Part shown: piece by piece, positions 1 to 8,420 of the stretch
How positions within the stretch are numbered: position 1 is the first letter of the stretch
Layout: each line of letters begins with the position of its first letter
Source of the DNA: Micromonospora mirobrigensis
GTDB taxonomy: Bacteria > Actinomycetota > Actinomycetes > Mycobacteriales > Micromonosporaceae
Direction: 5' to 3'
DNA: 64,000 nt
Assembly: GCF_900091555.1 (NCBI RefSeq)
Contig: NZ_FMCX01000005.1
Location: forward strand, 372,001 to 436,000
Position numbers and translations under genes: made by a program
The notes under the pieces: generated by a model
What the model saw: the letters and a program-made list of their open reading frames with translations, nothing else
Told to the model about the DNA's origin: nothing
Databases searched by the model: none

Positions 1-216
1 GACCCGGCCGACCGGGACTGCGAGGCGGTGGTGGCGGCGAGCCGGCGGTTGGCGCTGGCCCGGCAGGTGCACACCGACCTGGTCCGGGACGCCCGGACGG
101 CGCGTAGCCGCCCGCTGGTGCGGCTGTTCCGGATGGGGCGGCGGCACACCTGGCCCCGCTACTTCGACATCGACGACCCGACCCTGACCGTCCCGGCCGA
201 CGTCACCACCGGCTGA
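1..216 (+). CDS. C-terminal end of an unidentified protein (5' end outside window)
   Basis: The frame is open from base 1 to a TGA at 214-216, giving the last 71 residues of a protein that starts upstream. The visible part is basic and hydrophilic (ALARQVHTDLVRDARTARSR, then WPRYFDIDDP near the end) with no membrane segment. The pattern loosely recalls the end of actinobacterial LemA-like proteins, where an aromatic-Asp-Asp motif follows a basic helix, but this is weak. It is followed by a 431-nt gap before pdxS, so it is probably not in the pdxS operon. Function is not assigned. Confidence 0.6.
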   Translation, partial: DPADRDCEAVVAASRRLALARQVHTDLVRDARTARSRPLVRLFRMGRRHTWPRYFDIDDPTLTVPADVTTG

Positions 217-218
217 CC

Positions 219-280
219 CGGGTTGCGGCATGTCGGGCCTTCCGACGTCGCTGTGGCCGCGGGTTACGGCATGTTGGGCC
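219..280. repeat. Pair of diverged 21-nt direct repeats
   Basis: Units 219-239 (CGGGTTGCGGCATGTCGGGC plus one base) and 260-280 differ at two positions and lie 41 bp apart, close to four helical turns. Both are followed within a few bases by GACGTCG. They begin right after the stop codon of the upstream gene. Function is unknown; they could be a duplicated protein-binding site or a local duplication. Confidence 0.5.
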
Positions 281-352
281 GTTGACGTCGGCGTCGGCGT
301 GGTCGCGGGCTGCGGTGAGGCCGCTGACGGCGGGCGGCGCAACGAGAGCTGT

Positions 353-400
353 GAGCGCGATACCTCAGAGGTATCAAAATGACTCTGAGGTATCGCGCTC
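353..400. repeat. 18-bp perfect inverted repeat with nested palindrome
   Basis: The left arm gagcgcgatacctcagag (353-370) and its exact reverse complement (383-400) are separated by 12 nt. The left part also holds an independent 17-nt palindrome, gatacctc-a-gaggtatc (359-375), so two alternative hairpins compete. The A/T-containing centre stands out from its GC-rich surroundings. It could be a terminator of the upstream gene, a mobile palindromic repeat or a regulator site for pdxS. No T-run follows. Confidence 0.65.
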
Positions 401-647
401 GCGACGATTTTCGCGTCCCGCGCTCGCCCACGCGCCCCGGCCCGGACGGTCGCCGGCTGGTTCGGGCCTTCCCGCCTTGGGCTGCGTCGCGTCGAGGGGG
501 TCCGGCGGGGGAGCGGCCCCCCCAGCAGGGGTGATCGGGGCCACAGGGCAGGCCACCGGGGGTCTGATTGGCTGTCGGACCAGCGTCGACGCCGTCGTAG
601 CCTGGCAGCGTTCCACCCCGAGTGTCCGTCCCAAGGAGCGATGACCC

Positions 648-1568
648 GTGTCCGAATCCACCTCTCCCAACACCGGCGCCACCGGCCCCGTCGTCGGCAC
701 CGCGCGGGTCAAGCGCGGCATGGCCGAGATGCTCAAGGGCGGCGTGATCATGGACGTGGTCACCCCCGAGCAGGCGAAGATCGCCGAGGACGCCGGCGCC
801 GTCGCGGTGATGGCGCTGGAGCGGGTGCCCGCCGACATCCGGGCCCAGGGCGGCGTCTCCCGGATGAGCGACCCGGACATGATCGACGGCATCATCGAGG
901 CGGTCTCCATCCCGGTGATGGCCAAGGCCCGGATCGGCCACTTCGTCGAGGCGCAGGTCCTCCAGGCGCTCGGCGTGGACTACGTCGACGAGTCCGAGGT
1001 GCTCACCCCGGCCGACTACGCCAACCACATCGACAAGTGGCAGTTCACCGTCCCGTTCGTCTGCGGCGCTACCAACCTGGGCGAGGCGCTGCGCCGGATC
1101 ACCGAGGGCGCGGCGATGATCCGTTCCAAGGGCGAGGCCGGCACCGGTGACGTCTCCAACGCCACCATGCACATGCGGAGGATCCGGCAGGAGATCGCCC
1201 GGCTGAGCTCGCTGCCGGCCGACGAGCTGTTCGTCGCCGCCAAGGAGCTCCAGGCGCCGTACGAGCTGGTCAAGGAGGTCGCCGAGACCGGCAAGCTGCC
1301 GGTGGTGCTGTTCACCGCGGGCGGCATCGCCACCCCGGCCGACGCCGCCATGATGATGCAGCTGGGCGCCGAGGGCGTCTTCGTCGGCTCCGGCATCTTC
1401 AAGTCCGGCAACCCGGCCCAGCGGGCCGCCGCGATCGTCAAGGCCACCACCTTCCACGACGACCCGGACGTGCTGGCAAAGGTCTCCCGGGGCCTCGGCG
1501 AGGCGATGGTCGGGATCAACGTCGACGAGATCCCGCAGCCGCACCGCCTGGCCGAGCGCGGCTGGTGA
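648..1568 (+). CDS. pdxS: Pyridoxal 5'-phosphate synthase lyase subunit PdxS
   Basis: PdxS (SNZ/YaaD) condenses ribose 5-phosphate, glyceraldehyde 3-phosphate and ammonia from PdxT into PLP, forming a cytoplasmic dodecamer decorated with PdxT. The 306-residue product has the family's TIM barrel: VKRGMAEMLKGGVIMDVV near the N-terminus with catalytic Asp36, Lys93 in MAKARIGH, which forms the imine with ribose 5-phosphate, and the second lysine in RSKGEAGTG. The start is GTG at 648, 9 nt after AAGGAG; the ATG at 641 is out of frame and too close to the ribosome site. Its stop overlaps the pdxT start, so the pair is translationally coupled. Length is normal for the family. Confidence 0.97.
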   Translation: MSESTSPNTGATGPVVGTARVKRGMAEMLKGGVIMDVVTPEQAKIAEDAGAVAVMALERVPADIRAQGGVSRMSDPDMIDGIIEAVSIPVMAKARIGHFVEAQVLQALGVDYVDESEVLTPADYANHIDKWQFTVPFVCGATNLGEALRRITEGAAMIRSKGEAGTGDVSNATMHMRRIRQEIARLSSLPADELFVAAKELQAPYELVKEVAETGKLPVVLFTAGGIATPADAAMMMQLGAEGVFVGSGIFKSGNPAQRAAAIVKATTFHDDPDVLAKVSRGLGEAMVGINVDEIPQPHRLAERGW

Positions 1569-2176
1569 CGATGCGCCCGCCCGTCGTCGGCGTGCTCGCC
1601 CTGCAGGGCGACGTCCGCGAGCACCTGGCCGCGCTCGCCGCGGCCGGCGCCCACGCCCGCCCGGTGCGCCGCCCGGTCGAGCTGGACGCGGTCGACGGCC
1701 TGGTGATCCCGGGCGGCGAGTCCACCACGATCAGCAAGCTCGTCGACATCTTCGAGCTGCGCGAGCCGATCGACAAGCGGATCGCCGCCGGGATGCCGGT
1801 CTACGGCTCCTGCGCCGGCATGATCATGCTGGCCGGTGAGGTGCTCGACGGCCGGCCCGACCAGCGGGGCTTCGCCGGCATCGAGATGACCGTGCGGCGC
1901 AACGCCTTCGGCCGGCAGGTCGACTCGTTCGAGGCGCCGGTCGAGGTCACCGGCGTCGAGGGCGGCCCGTTCCACGGGGTCTTCATCCGGGCGCCGTGGG
2001 TCGAGCGGGTCGGCGACGGGGTGGAGGTGCTGGGCCGGGTCGCGGGAGGTCCGGCGGCCGACCGGATCGTCGCGGTCCGGCAGGGCAACCTGCTGGCCAC
2101 CTCGTTCCATCCCGAGCTGACCGGCGACCGGCGGCTGCACGCGTACTTCGTGGAACTGGTGCGGGCCACGGCCTGA
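1565..2176 (+). CDS. pdxT: Pyridoxal 5'-phosphate synthase glutaminase subunit PdxT
   Basis: PdxT hydrolyses glutamine and channels ammonia to PdxS. The 203-residue class I amidotransferase shows the start GVLALQGDVREH, the oxyanion-region motif IPGGESTT, the nucleophile Cys in YGSCAGMI and the catalytic His-Glu in SFHPELT. The GTG at 1565 overlaps the pdxS TGA (GTGA); an in-frame ATG lies two codons later at 1571 and could equally be used. It is co-transcribed with pdxS, as in most organisms with the DXP-independent PLP route. Confidence 0.96.
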   Translation: MTMRPPVVGVLALQGDVREHLAALAAAGAHARPVRRPVELDAVDGLVIPGGESTTISKLVDIFELREPIDKRIAAGMPVYGSCAGMIMLAGEVLDGRPDQRGFAGIEMTVRRNAFGRQVDSFEAPVEVTGVEGGPFHGVFIRAPWVERVGDGVEVLGRVAGGPAADRIVAVRQGNLLATSFHPELTGDRRLHAYFVELVRATA

Positions 2177-2403
2177 ACCGGCGGTTTCCACCGGTTTGCC
2201 GCACTGTGGCGCCCTGCCGAGGTCGCCGCAGTGCGGCGCGTGACATCCGCCCGGCCGGCGTCGGTAGGATTGCCGAGATTCGGCAGGGCCATCTGCCCGC
2301 CACGGCTTCCACCAGAGCTGACCGGCACCTCCGCGTGCGCCGGCGGGAGCGGGGCGTGCGCGGTGCGGTCGATGCAGACGGCGGGTAGCAACGGAGGTAA
2401 CAG

Positions 2404-3156
2404 ATGTCCGGCCACTCAAAGTGGGCGACGACCAAGCACAAGAAGGCGGTCATCGACGCCAAGCGCGGCAAGATGTTCGCCAAGCTGATCAAGAACGTCG
2501 AGGTCGCGGCGCGGACCGGCGGCGGTGACCCGGCCGGTAACCCCACCCTCTTCGACGCCATCCAGAAGGCCAAGAAGAACTCGGTCCCGAACGACAACAT
2601 CGACCGCGCGGTCAAGCGCGGCTCCGGCCTGGAGGCCGGCGGCGCCGACTGGCAGACGATCATGTACGAGGGCTACGGCCCGAACGGCGTGGCGATGCTG
2701 ATCGAGTGCCTCACCGACAACCGCAACCGGGCGGCCACCGAGGTGCGCACCGCGCTGACCCGCAACGGCGGCTCGCTGGCCGACGCCGGCTCGGTGTCCT
2801 ACATGTTCTCCCGCAAGGGCGTGGTGATCGTCCCCAAGGCCGACACCACCGAGGACGACGTGATGATGGCGGTCCTCGACGCCGGCGCCGAGGAGGTCAA
2901 CGACCTCGGTGAGGCGTACGAGGTGGTCTCCGAGCCGACCGACCTGATCGCGGTCCGCACCGCCCTGCAGGACGCCGGCATCGAGTACGAGTCGGCCGAG
3001 TCGTCGCTGATCCCGAGCGTCAACGTGCCTTTGGACGAGGAGGGCGCGCGCAAGGTGTTCAAGCTGATCGACGTCCTCGAGGACTGCGACGACGTGCAGA
3101 ACGTCTACGCGAACTTCGACGTCCCGGACGAGGTCATGGCGGCCGTCGACGCCTGA
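2404..3156 (+). CDS. yebC: YebC/PmpR family transcriptional regulator or translation factor
   Basis: This 250-residue protein begins MSGHSKWATTKHKKAV, the hallmark of the YebC/TACO1 family. The family binds DNA or, for many members, the ribosome, where it relieves stalling at proline stretches. All three domains appear intact (SVPNDNIDRAVKRGSG in the first, DNRNRAATEVRTAL in the middle). GGAGGT precedes the ATG by a few bases. A 227-nt gap separates it from pdxT, with a TAGGAT hexamer near 2265 that may be its own -10. In many bacteria yebC is next to ruvCAB; here those genes resume only at 32.6 kb. Confidence 0.95.
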   Translation: MSGHSKWATTKHKKAVIDAKRGKMFAKLIKNVEVAARTGGGDPAGNPTLFDAIQKAKKNSVPNDNIDRAVKRGSGLEAGGADWQTIMYEGYGPNGVAMLIECLTDNRNRAATEVRTALTRNGGSLADAGSVSYMFSRKGVVIVPKADTTEDDVMMAVLDAGAEEVNDLGEAYEVVSEPTDLIAVRTALQDAGIEYESAESSLIPSVNVPLDEEGARKVFKLIDVLEDCDDVQNVYANFDVPDEVMAAVDA

Positions 3157-3174
3157 TCCCGGTCCGCCGCCACG

Positions 3175-3204
3175 GGCGCCGGCACCCTCGCGGGGGCCGG
3201 CGCC
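3175..3204. terminator. Bidirectional hairpin between yebC and the ABC permease
   Basis: Arms GGCGCCGGC (3175-3183) and GCCGGCGCC (3196-3204) form a 9-bp GC stem with a 12-nt loop between two convergent genes. No T-run follows, as is usual in high-GC actinobacteria. Confidence 0.6.
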
Positions 3205-3219
3205 TGTCGCGTCTGCGGC

Positions 3220-4281
3220 TCAGCCGATCCGCTCCCGCTGCCGCCAGGCCGCCCGCACGGAGGTGCGCCCGTTCGTCCGCAGCAGCGAGCCCTCGTAGAC
3301 CCGCGCCCCGGCGGCGAGGAAGCCGGCGGCGGTGAGCAGCAGCAGCGCCAGCGCCACGAACGGCTCCCAGCCGGCCGCGTCCCCGGTGAACAGCCGGACC
3401 GGCATCGCCGTCGGTGAGGAGATCGGCAGGTACGACAGGATCCGCATCGCGGTCGCGTTGTCGTTGAGGAACACCACCGCGAAGAACGGGGCCATCACTG
3501 CCAGCTGCACCGGCGTGGACGCCCCGGCGATGTCCTCCTGCCGGTTGACCAGCGCCCCGGCCGCCGCCCACATCGCCGCCAGCAGCAGGAAGCCGAGCAG
3601 GAAGAACGGCACGAACCAGCCCAGCGCGGGGGCGACCAGGGCGAGCAGGTCACCACTTCCGGCCAGGCGCATCCCGGCCAGCGCGGCGAGCGCGATCAGG
3701 GCGACCTGGCCCAGCGCCAGCGCTCCGGCGGCGAGGATCTTGCCGGCCAGCAACGCCCGGACCGGCACGGCCGCCACCAGGATCTCCACGATCCGGGTCT
3801 GCTTCTCCTCGGTGACGCTCTGCGCCACCTGGATGCCGAACGTCTGGGACATGACGAAGAAGACGAAGGCGAAGGCGAACGGCACCAGGTAGGCCGTGAC
3901 CGGGTCCACCGCGTCCGGGTCGAGCAGCCGCACCGTCGGGGCCGTGCTGAGCGCCCGCACCACGTCGTCCGGGGCCCGGTCGTCGCCGATCACCGTGGGT
4001 CCGGCGACGACGGCCGCGTCGGCGTCGCCGGCGCGTACCGCCCGCTCCGCCTCGGCGTCGTCGGCGACCACGAGGACGTCCAGGCCGGCGGTCCGCAGCG
4101 GACCGGCCTGGGCGGCGGTGACCGCCACCGTCGACGGACCGCCCTGCAACAGCGCCGGCAGGACGGTGGAGGCGACCGCGATGAGCAGGAAGATCAGGGT
4201 GCCGTAGAGGAACGACTTGTCGCGGAGCTTGACCTTGATCTCGCGGGCGGCGACCAGCCGGGTGGCCTGGTAGGTGTTCAC
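3220..4281 (-). CDS. ABC-2 type transporter permease (NatB/YhaP-like)
   Basis: The 353-residue membrane subunit is paired with the ATPase encoded just upstream. An N-terminal amphipathic stretch (TRLVAAREIKVKLRDKSFLY) leads into the first membrane helix. An extracytoplasmic domain of about 130 residues follows, then five or so C-terminal helices. QTRIVEILVAAVPVRALLAG is the conserved cytosolic loop of this exporter class. The frame is open far upstream, but the GTG at 4281-4279 is chosen because it overlaps the ATPase stop as GTGA. Substrate is unknown; the family exports sodium, antibiotics or lipids. The nearby two-component system suggests induction by envelope or drug stress. Confidence 0.85.
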   Translation of the reverse strand: MNTYQATRLVAAREIKVKLRDKSFLYGTLIFLLIAVASTVLPALLQGGPSTVAVTAAQAGPLRTAGLDVLVVADDAEAERAVRAGDADAAVVAGPTVIGDDRAPDDVVRALSTAPTVRLLDPDAVDPVTAYLVPFAFAFVFFVMSQTFGIQVAQSVTEEKQTRIVEILVAAVPVRALLAGKILAAGALALGQVALIALAALAGMRLAGSGDLLALVAPALGWFVPFFLLGFLLLAAMWAAAGALVNRQEDIAGASTPVQLAVMAPFFAVVFLNDNATAMRILSYLPISSPTAMPVRLFTGDAAGWEPFVALALLLLTAAGFLAAGARVYEGSLLRTNGRTSVRAAWRQRERIG

Positions 4282-5171
4282 TGGTTGACCTCTCGGAAGA
4301 TCTCGGCGAGGGAGGGGGTGACGGGGTGGAAGACCCGCACCGGGCCACGGGCCAGCGCCGCGCGCAGCACCGACTGGTCGTCGACCGCCGGCGCGAGGTC
4401 GAACACCGCGCGTCTCCCGTCGAGATCGACCAGGTTGACGCCCGCCTGGTCCCGCAGCCATCCGGCGTCGCCGTCGACCACCAGCTCGAACCGGGGTGAC
4501 GTGTACGCGGCCCGCAGCTCGTCGCGGGGGCCGGCCGCCCGGATCGTGCCACCGGCGATGATCACGAGGTCGTCGCAGAGCCGTTCGACCACGTCGAGCT
4601 GGTGGCTGGAGAAGAGCACGGGCGCGCCGGCGGCGGCGCGTTCCCGCAGCACGGCGACCACGGTGTCGACGGCCAGTGGGTCGAGCCCGGAGAAGGGCTC
4701 GTCGAGGATGAGCACCTCCGGGTCGTGCACCAGGGCGGCGGCGATCTGGGCCCGCTGCTGGTTGCCGAGGGACAGGGTCTCCAGCAGGTCGTCGCCGCGC
4801 TCGCCCAGGCCGATCCGCTCCAGGAGCTCGTCGGTGCGGCGGCGCGCCGCCGCCGGGCCCAGGCCGTGGAGGCGGCCGAGGTGGACCACCTGCTCGCGGG
4901 TGGTCATCTTCGGGTAGAGGCCTCGTTCCTCCGGCATGTAGCCGAACCGCCGTCGCGCGTCGCGGGTGAGCTGTCGCCCCTGCCACGTCACCTGCCCCGC
5001 GTCGGGGGCGAGCACACCGAGGATGATCCGCATGGTGGTGGTCTTGCCGGCACCGTTGCCGCCGACGAACCCGGTCAGCCGGCCGGCGGTCACGTCGAAG
5101 GAGACGTCCGAGAGCACCTGACGGCCGCCGAAGCTTCGGTCGACGCCGTCCAGGTGGAGCACGCTGGTCAT
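4278..5171 (-). CDS. ABC transporter ATP-binding protein
   Basis: This 297-residue ATPase energises the permease encoded next. Walker A GGNGAGKTTT, signature LSLGNQQRAQIAAAL, Walker B LILDEPFSGLD and a switch His in FSSHQLDVV are all present. The C-terminal ~90 residues form the extra domain typical of NatA/CcmA-like exporters. The start is taken as the ATG at 5171 (MTSVLHLDGVDRSFGG), where homology to the family begins. The frame stays open further upstream, but that sequence looks non-coding. It lies 80 nt downstream of the response regulator on the same strand. Confidence 0.9.
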   Translation of the reverse strand: MTSVLHLDGVDRSFGGRQVLSDVSFDVTAGRLTGFVGGNGAGKTTTMRIILGVLAPDAGQVTWQGRQLTRDARRRFGYMPEERGLYPKMTTREQVVHLGRLHGLGPAAARRRTDELLERIGLGERGDDLLETLSLGNQQRAQIAAALVHDPEVLILDEPFSGLDPLAVDTVVAVLRERAAAGAPVLFSSHQLDVVERLCDDLVIIAGGTIRAAGPRDELRAAYTSPRFELVVDGDAGWLRDQAGVNLVDLDGRRAVFDLAPAVDDQSVLRAALARGPVRVFHPVTPSLAEIFREVNQ

Positions 5172-5251
5172 GCCGGCGACGCTACGGACGCCCGGGCGGC
5201 TCGTCGTCCCACCAGGGACTGATCGACGAGGTCCGTCGCTCGGTGGACCCG

Positions 5252-5944
5252 TCACCCGCCGGGCCGCACCAGCCCGTGCTCGTACGCGAAGATCACCGCC
5301 TGGACGCGGTCGCGCAGGCCCAGCTTCGCCAGCACCCGGCTCACGTGGGTCTTCACGGTCGCCTCGCCGACGTGCAGGACGGCGGCGATCTCCGCGTTGC
5401 TGGACCCGCGCGCGACCAGCGCCAGCACCTCCCGCTCGCGCGGTGTCAGCTCTGCCGTCGAGGCCTCGTGGCGAGGACCGGTCGGCAGAGCGCCGGGGCG
5501 GGCGAAGGTGGAGATCACCCGCCGGGTGAGCGCCGGGGCGATCAGCCCGTCGCCGCGGGCCACCACCCGCACCGCCTCGATCAGGTCCTCCGGGGTGCCG
5601 TTCTTGAGCAGGAAGCCGCTCGCCCCGGCGCGCAACGCCGCGAAGAGGTAGTCGTCCCTGTCGAAGGTGGTGAGGATCAGCACCGCCGGGCCGTCGGGGT
5701 CCCCGGCGCCGGTGATCCGACCGGTCGCGGCCAACCCGTCGAGCACCGGCATCTCCACGTCCATCAACACCACGTCCGGACGGAGCGCGGCCGCCATCGA
5801 CACGGCCCGTTCACCGTCGGCGGCCTCGCCCACCACCTCGATGTCCTCCTCCACCTCGAGGATGACCCGGAAGCCGCTGCGGACCAGGTGCTGGTCGTCG
5901 ACGAGCAGGACCCGGATCGGCCGGTCGGCCGCCGGGGCGCTCAC
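5252..5944 (-). CDS. NarL/FixJ-family response regulator
   Basis: The 230-residue regulator has an N-terminal receiver domain with the acidic pair in LLVDDQH, phosphoacceptor Asp62 in VLMDVEMP and Lys in FLLKNG. A C-terminal LuxR helix-turn-helix follows (ELTPREREVLALVARGSSNA and VKTHVSRVLAKLGLRDR). Its GTG start overlaps the kinase stop by 4 nt, so the two are translationally coupled. By position it most likely controls the downstream ABC exporter in the manner of DesR/LiaR-type systems. A linker of ~20 residues separates the domains. Confidence 0.93.
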   Translation of the reverse strand: MSAPAADRPIRVLLVDDQHLVRSGFRVILEVEEDIEVVGEAADGERAVSMAAALRPDVVLMDVEMPVLDGLAATGRITGAGDPDGPAVLILTTFDRDDYLFAALRAGASGFLLKNGTPEDLIEAVRVVARGDGLIAPALTRRVISTFARPGALPTGPRHEASTAELTPREREVLALVARGSSNAEIAAVLHVGEATVKTHVSRVLAKLGLRDRVQAVIFAYEHGLVRPGG

Positions 5945-7218
5945 GCCGACCGTCCTGCGGTCTCGACGGGCAACGGGATGCGGGCGCGGACCCGGAAGCC
6001 ACCACCGGACCGGGGCCCGGCCTCCAGCGTTCCCCCGTGGGCGGCGGCCCGCTCACGCATGCCGATCAGCCCGAGGCCGTCGCCCTGCGGCACGCCGCCG
6101 CGCCCGTCGTCGCTGACGTCCACCTCCAACTCCCGGGCGAGGTAGCGGATCCGGACGTCCAGGGAGGTGGCGTGGGCGTGCTTGACGGAGTTGGTGACCG
6201 CCTCCTGCACCATCCGGTACGCCGCCTGCGACACCGATCGGGGCAGCGGAAGCGGGTCGCCGAACACGCCGAGTTCGGCGCGGAGCCCGGTCTCCCGAGC
6301 CCGGTCCACCAGCGCACCCACCTGGTCGATGCCGGCGGTGTCCGCCGGTGCGTCGCCGGGCCCGACGCCCGGGTCGCGCAGCACGCCGAGCATCCGGCGC
6401 AACTCGTCGACCGACGTCCGGGCCGTGTCCTCGATGGCGCTCAGGGCGGTCCGGGCCTTGTCCGGGTCCCGGTCCAGCACCCGCCGGCAGGCGGCGGCCT
6501 GCACCCCCATGACCGACACGTGGTGGGCGACCACGTCGTGCAGCTCACGGGCGATCCGTACCCGTTCACCCATCACCGCGCGTTCCCGCGCCTCCTCCTG
6601 CGACCGGCGGAGCTGTTCGGCCTGCTCGCGCAGTTCCTGCCGACGGCACGCGGCGACCCAGGCGGTCTGGCCGAAGTAGTAGGCGAAGGCGAAGAACAGC
6701 ACGTTGAACAGCACGCCGTTGATCACCGCGGCGAGCACCGGCGGCACCGGCCCGGCCGCGTCGTCGAAGGCAAGCGCCGAGATCTGGTCCGCGCGCAGCG
6801 CGAGCGACACTCCCAGCCAGCCGAACATCGCGGCGATGACGCCCACCCGGATGCGGCCGGCGAGCCGCCGGTCGGTGCCCCACGCACCGAGGGTGTAGAG
6901 CGCGGTGAAGAGCGCCCCGGACGGCAGCTGCGACAGCGGGACGGCGCGGGCCTGCCCGGCGACGAACGCGATCGACACGAGTACGGCGACGGTGGCGGGA
7001 TAGCGTCGCCGGACCGCCAGCGGGGCGGTGGCCGCCACGGTCCACCAGAGCTGTTCGGCCAGGCTGGGCGGCGGCCCGAGCAGGAATGCCCCGGTGCTGC
7101 GGGCCAGCGTCAGCTCGAACAGGGCCAGGACGGTGACGGCGAGGCCGATCCAGAGGTCGGTGCGGTTCTGCTCGATGGTGGGCGGGGGCCGTCGCCATCC
7201 GGCGGGTGCGGTGCTCAC
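5941..7218 (-). CDS. Sensor histidine kinase (HisKA_3 / HATPase_c)
   Basis: The 425-residue membrane kinase is the cognate partner of the overlapping response regulator. About five hydrophobic helices fill residues 20-190 without an obvious extracellular sensor, suggesting it senses the membrane itself. The dimerisation/phosphoacceptor helix carries the His in ARELHDVVAHHVSVMG. The ATPase domain shows an N-box (TNSVKHAHA), the G1 motif DDGRGG and GLGLIGMRERA. The GTG at 7218 is the first start in frame. A strong hairpin lies upstream at 7275-7316, separating it from the minus-strand gene beyond. Confidence 0.92.
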   Translation of the reverse strand: MSTAPAGWRRPPPTIEQNRTDLWIGLAVTVLALFELTLARSTGAFLLGPPPSLAEQLWWTVAATAPLAVRRRYPATVAVLVSIAFVAGQARAVPLSQLPSGALFTALYTLGAWGTDRRLAGRIRVGVIAAMFGWLGVSLALRADQISALAFDDAAGPVPPVLAAVINGVLFNVLFFAFAYYFGQTAWVAACRRQELREQAEQLRRSQEEARERAVMGERVRIARELHDVVAHHVSVMGVQAAACRRVLDRDPDKARTALSAIEDTARTSVDELRRMLGVLRDPGVGPGDAPADTAGIDQVGALVDRARETGLRAELGVFGDPLPLPRSVSQAAYRMVQEAVTNSVKHAHATSLDVRIRYLARELEVDVSDDGRGGVPQGDGLGLIGMRERAAAHGGTLEAGPRSGGGFRVRARIPLPVETAGRSA

Positions 7219-7274
7219 CGTACGACCATGCCATCCGTACCTGCCGGCACCCGGCCGGGGTGCGGCCGGGCCCG

Positions 7275-7316
7275 GGCGGCGGGACGCAGGCCGGCCGGCC
7301 CCGGCGTCCCGCCGCC
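7275..7316 (-). terminator. Strong GC hairpin downstream of the TIM-barrel gene
   Basis: A 13-bp perfect stem (7275-7287 with 7304-7316) closes a loop that is itself made of GGCC repeats. A second inverted repeat lies at about 7326-7362. Both sit between two minus-strand genes and probably end transcription of the TIM-barrel gene before the kinase operon. Confidence 0.6.
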
Positions 7317-7374
7317 GTCCGCGTCGGTGGTTTCCGCCCTGCCCCGTGCCGGGACGGGAACCACCGGCCGGCGG

Positions 7375-8373
7375 TCAGCTCCCGCCGAAGCGGCGCGCCA
7401 CTGCGGCGAAGGCGGCCTTGCGCCGCACCCGCCCGTCGGGCAGCACGGCCACCAGGCCGTAGCCGGCCGCGTCCAGGTCGAGTTCCGGCTCGGGTCGGTG
7501 CGGATAGCTGAACGCCGCGTAGCTGAAGACGAAGGCGCCCTCGACGCCGGCCGCCTCCGCCGCGTCGAGCAGCGCGCCGACCTCCTCGGCCTGCCCGGCC
7601 TCGTCCCGGGTCACCGGCTCGCGCAGCCGCGGCGGGTCGGCGTCCCGGTCGACCACGGTCCAGGCCGTGGCGCCGCGCTGCGCCGCCCCCGCGTACGTGG
7701 CGCAGCCCATCTCGGTGAGGACGACCGGCCGGTCGGGCCGCCGCCAGCCGGCGATCCGCCCGGCCCACTCCGGCCGGCTCTGCCCGGCCCGGTAGTGGTC
7801 GACGCCGACCAGGTCGAACGGCGTCCAGTCGACGGTCTCGAAGTCCAGCGCCGCGTAGGTCACCGGGCCGGCGAAGTGGGCCCGGGCGGTGGCGGCGGCG
7901 CGCCGCAGGTGCCGGTTGAGGGCCCACGGGAACGGGCCGTGCCGCAGGGTGCTGGCGACCAGCCGGCGGGGGCTGGTCAGGGTGGCCACCCGCTGCGCCG
8001 CGGTGGCCCCGGCCACGATGCCGCGCAGGAACAGGGTGGCCTCCCAGCCGGCCACCAGCACCACGTCGGCGCCCTCGGCGCGCAGCCGCTCCGCGTCCTG
8101 CGCACAGACCGCCAGGTGTGCCCGGGCGGCAGCGGGGGTGACGTCGATCAGGCCGGGGGAGACCCACACCGCCAGGCCGGCCTCGGCGGCCAGCGTGCCG
8201 GCCGTACGCAGCCGCGCCGGGTCACGGCCGATCAGGCGTACCGCGTTGGCGCCCAGCTCGGTGCGGATCGTCCGCAGGTCCCGACGGACCTGGTCCGGGT
8301 CGAAGTCGGGGCGGGAGGGACGGCCGGGCAGCAGCTCCACGCCGGTGTCGTAGACGACGCCCCGGATCCGCAT
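7375..8373 (-). CDS. TIM-barrel glycoside-hydrolase-like protein of unknown substrate
   Basis: The 332-residue cytoplasmic protein begins MRIRGVVYDTG and looks like a clan-A glycosidase fold: repeated beta-strand/helix units, a possible acid/base Glu in LDFETVDWTPFDLVGVDHYR and a nucleophile-position Glu in VVLTEMGCATYAG near the end. Similar actinobacterial proteins are often labelled 'abortive infection protein', a name with no experimental basis known to me. The ATG at 8373 is preferred over the GTG at 8379 because AAGGAG lies 5-6 nt before it. It is divergent from a TetR gene with a palindrome between them, so TetR control is likely. Confidence 0.7.
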   Translation of the reverse strand: MRIRGVVYDTGVELLPGRPSRPDFDPDQVRRDLRTIRTELGANAVRLIGRDPARLRTAGTLAAEAGLAVWVSPGLIDVTPAAARAHLAVCAQDAERLRAEGADVVLVAGWEATLFLRGIVAGATAAQRVATLTSPRRLVASTLRHGPFPWALNRHLRRAAATARAHFAGPVTYAALDFETVDWTPFDLVGVDHYRAGQSRPEWAGRIAGWRRPDRPVVLTEMGCATYAGAAQRGATAWTVVDRDADPPRLREPVTRDEAGQAEEVGALLDAAEAAGVEGAFVFSYAAFSYPHRPEPELDLDAAGYGLVAVLPDGRVRRKAAFAAVARRFGGS

Positions 8374-8387
8374 GGCCACTCCTTATC

Positions 8388-8400
8388 GATACGCTGTATC
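8388..8400. promoter_or_regulatory. Palindromic operator candidate between TIM-barrel and TetR genes
   Basis: GATAC-GCT-GTATC (8388-8400) is a perfect 5-3-5 palindrome in the 41-nt divergent promoter region. It is the likely binding site of the adjacent TetR protein for controlling both genes. A second weaker symmetry, AGTCACGGTACTGT, follows at once. Confidence 0.55.
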
Positions 8401-8420
8401 AGTCACGGTACTGTAGCGCC

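Larger units (their letters stand above)
217..647. other. 431-nt intergenic region upstream of pdxS with repeats and a large inverted repeat
   Basis: No convincing gene is seen here. A 120-codon frame at 282-644 exists on the plus strand, but it has no ribosome site and a composition expected of non-coding high-GC DNA. The region holds two diverged 21-nt direct repeats (219-280) and an 18-bp inverted repeat (353-400), listed separately. A possible -10 hexamer TAGCCT lies near 598-603, without a well-spaced -35. The pdxS Shine-Dalgarno AAGGAG is at 633-638. Confidence 0.6.

Noticed and set aside
282..644. Possible small gene upstream of pdxS
   Set aside because: There is no ribosome site, it runs through the inverted repeat, its composition is random-like, and it ends over the pdxS ribosome site.
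264..1544. Long minus-strand frame opposite pdxS
   Set aside because: It is a shadow of pdxS in high-GC DNA, with repetitive His/Asp/Arg-rich composition and no ribosome site.
3220..4986. 588-codon frame as a fused ABC protein
   Set aside because: The first ~235 codons lie over the ATPase gene in another frame; the GTGA overlap and homology start define a 353-residue permease.
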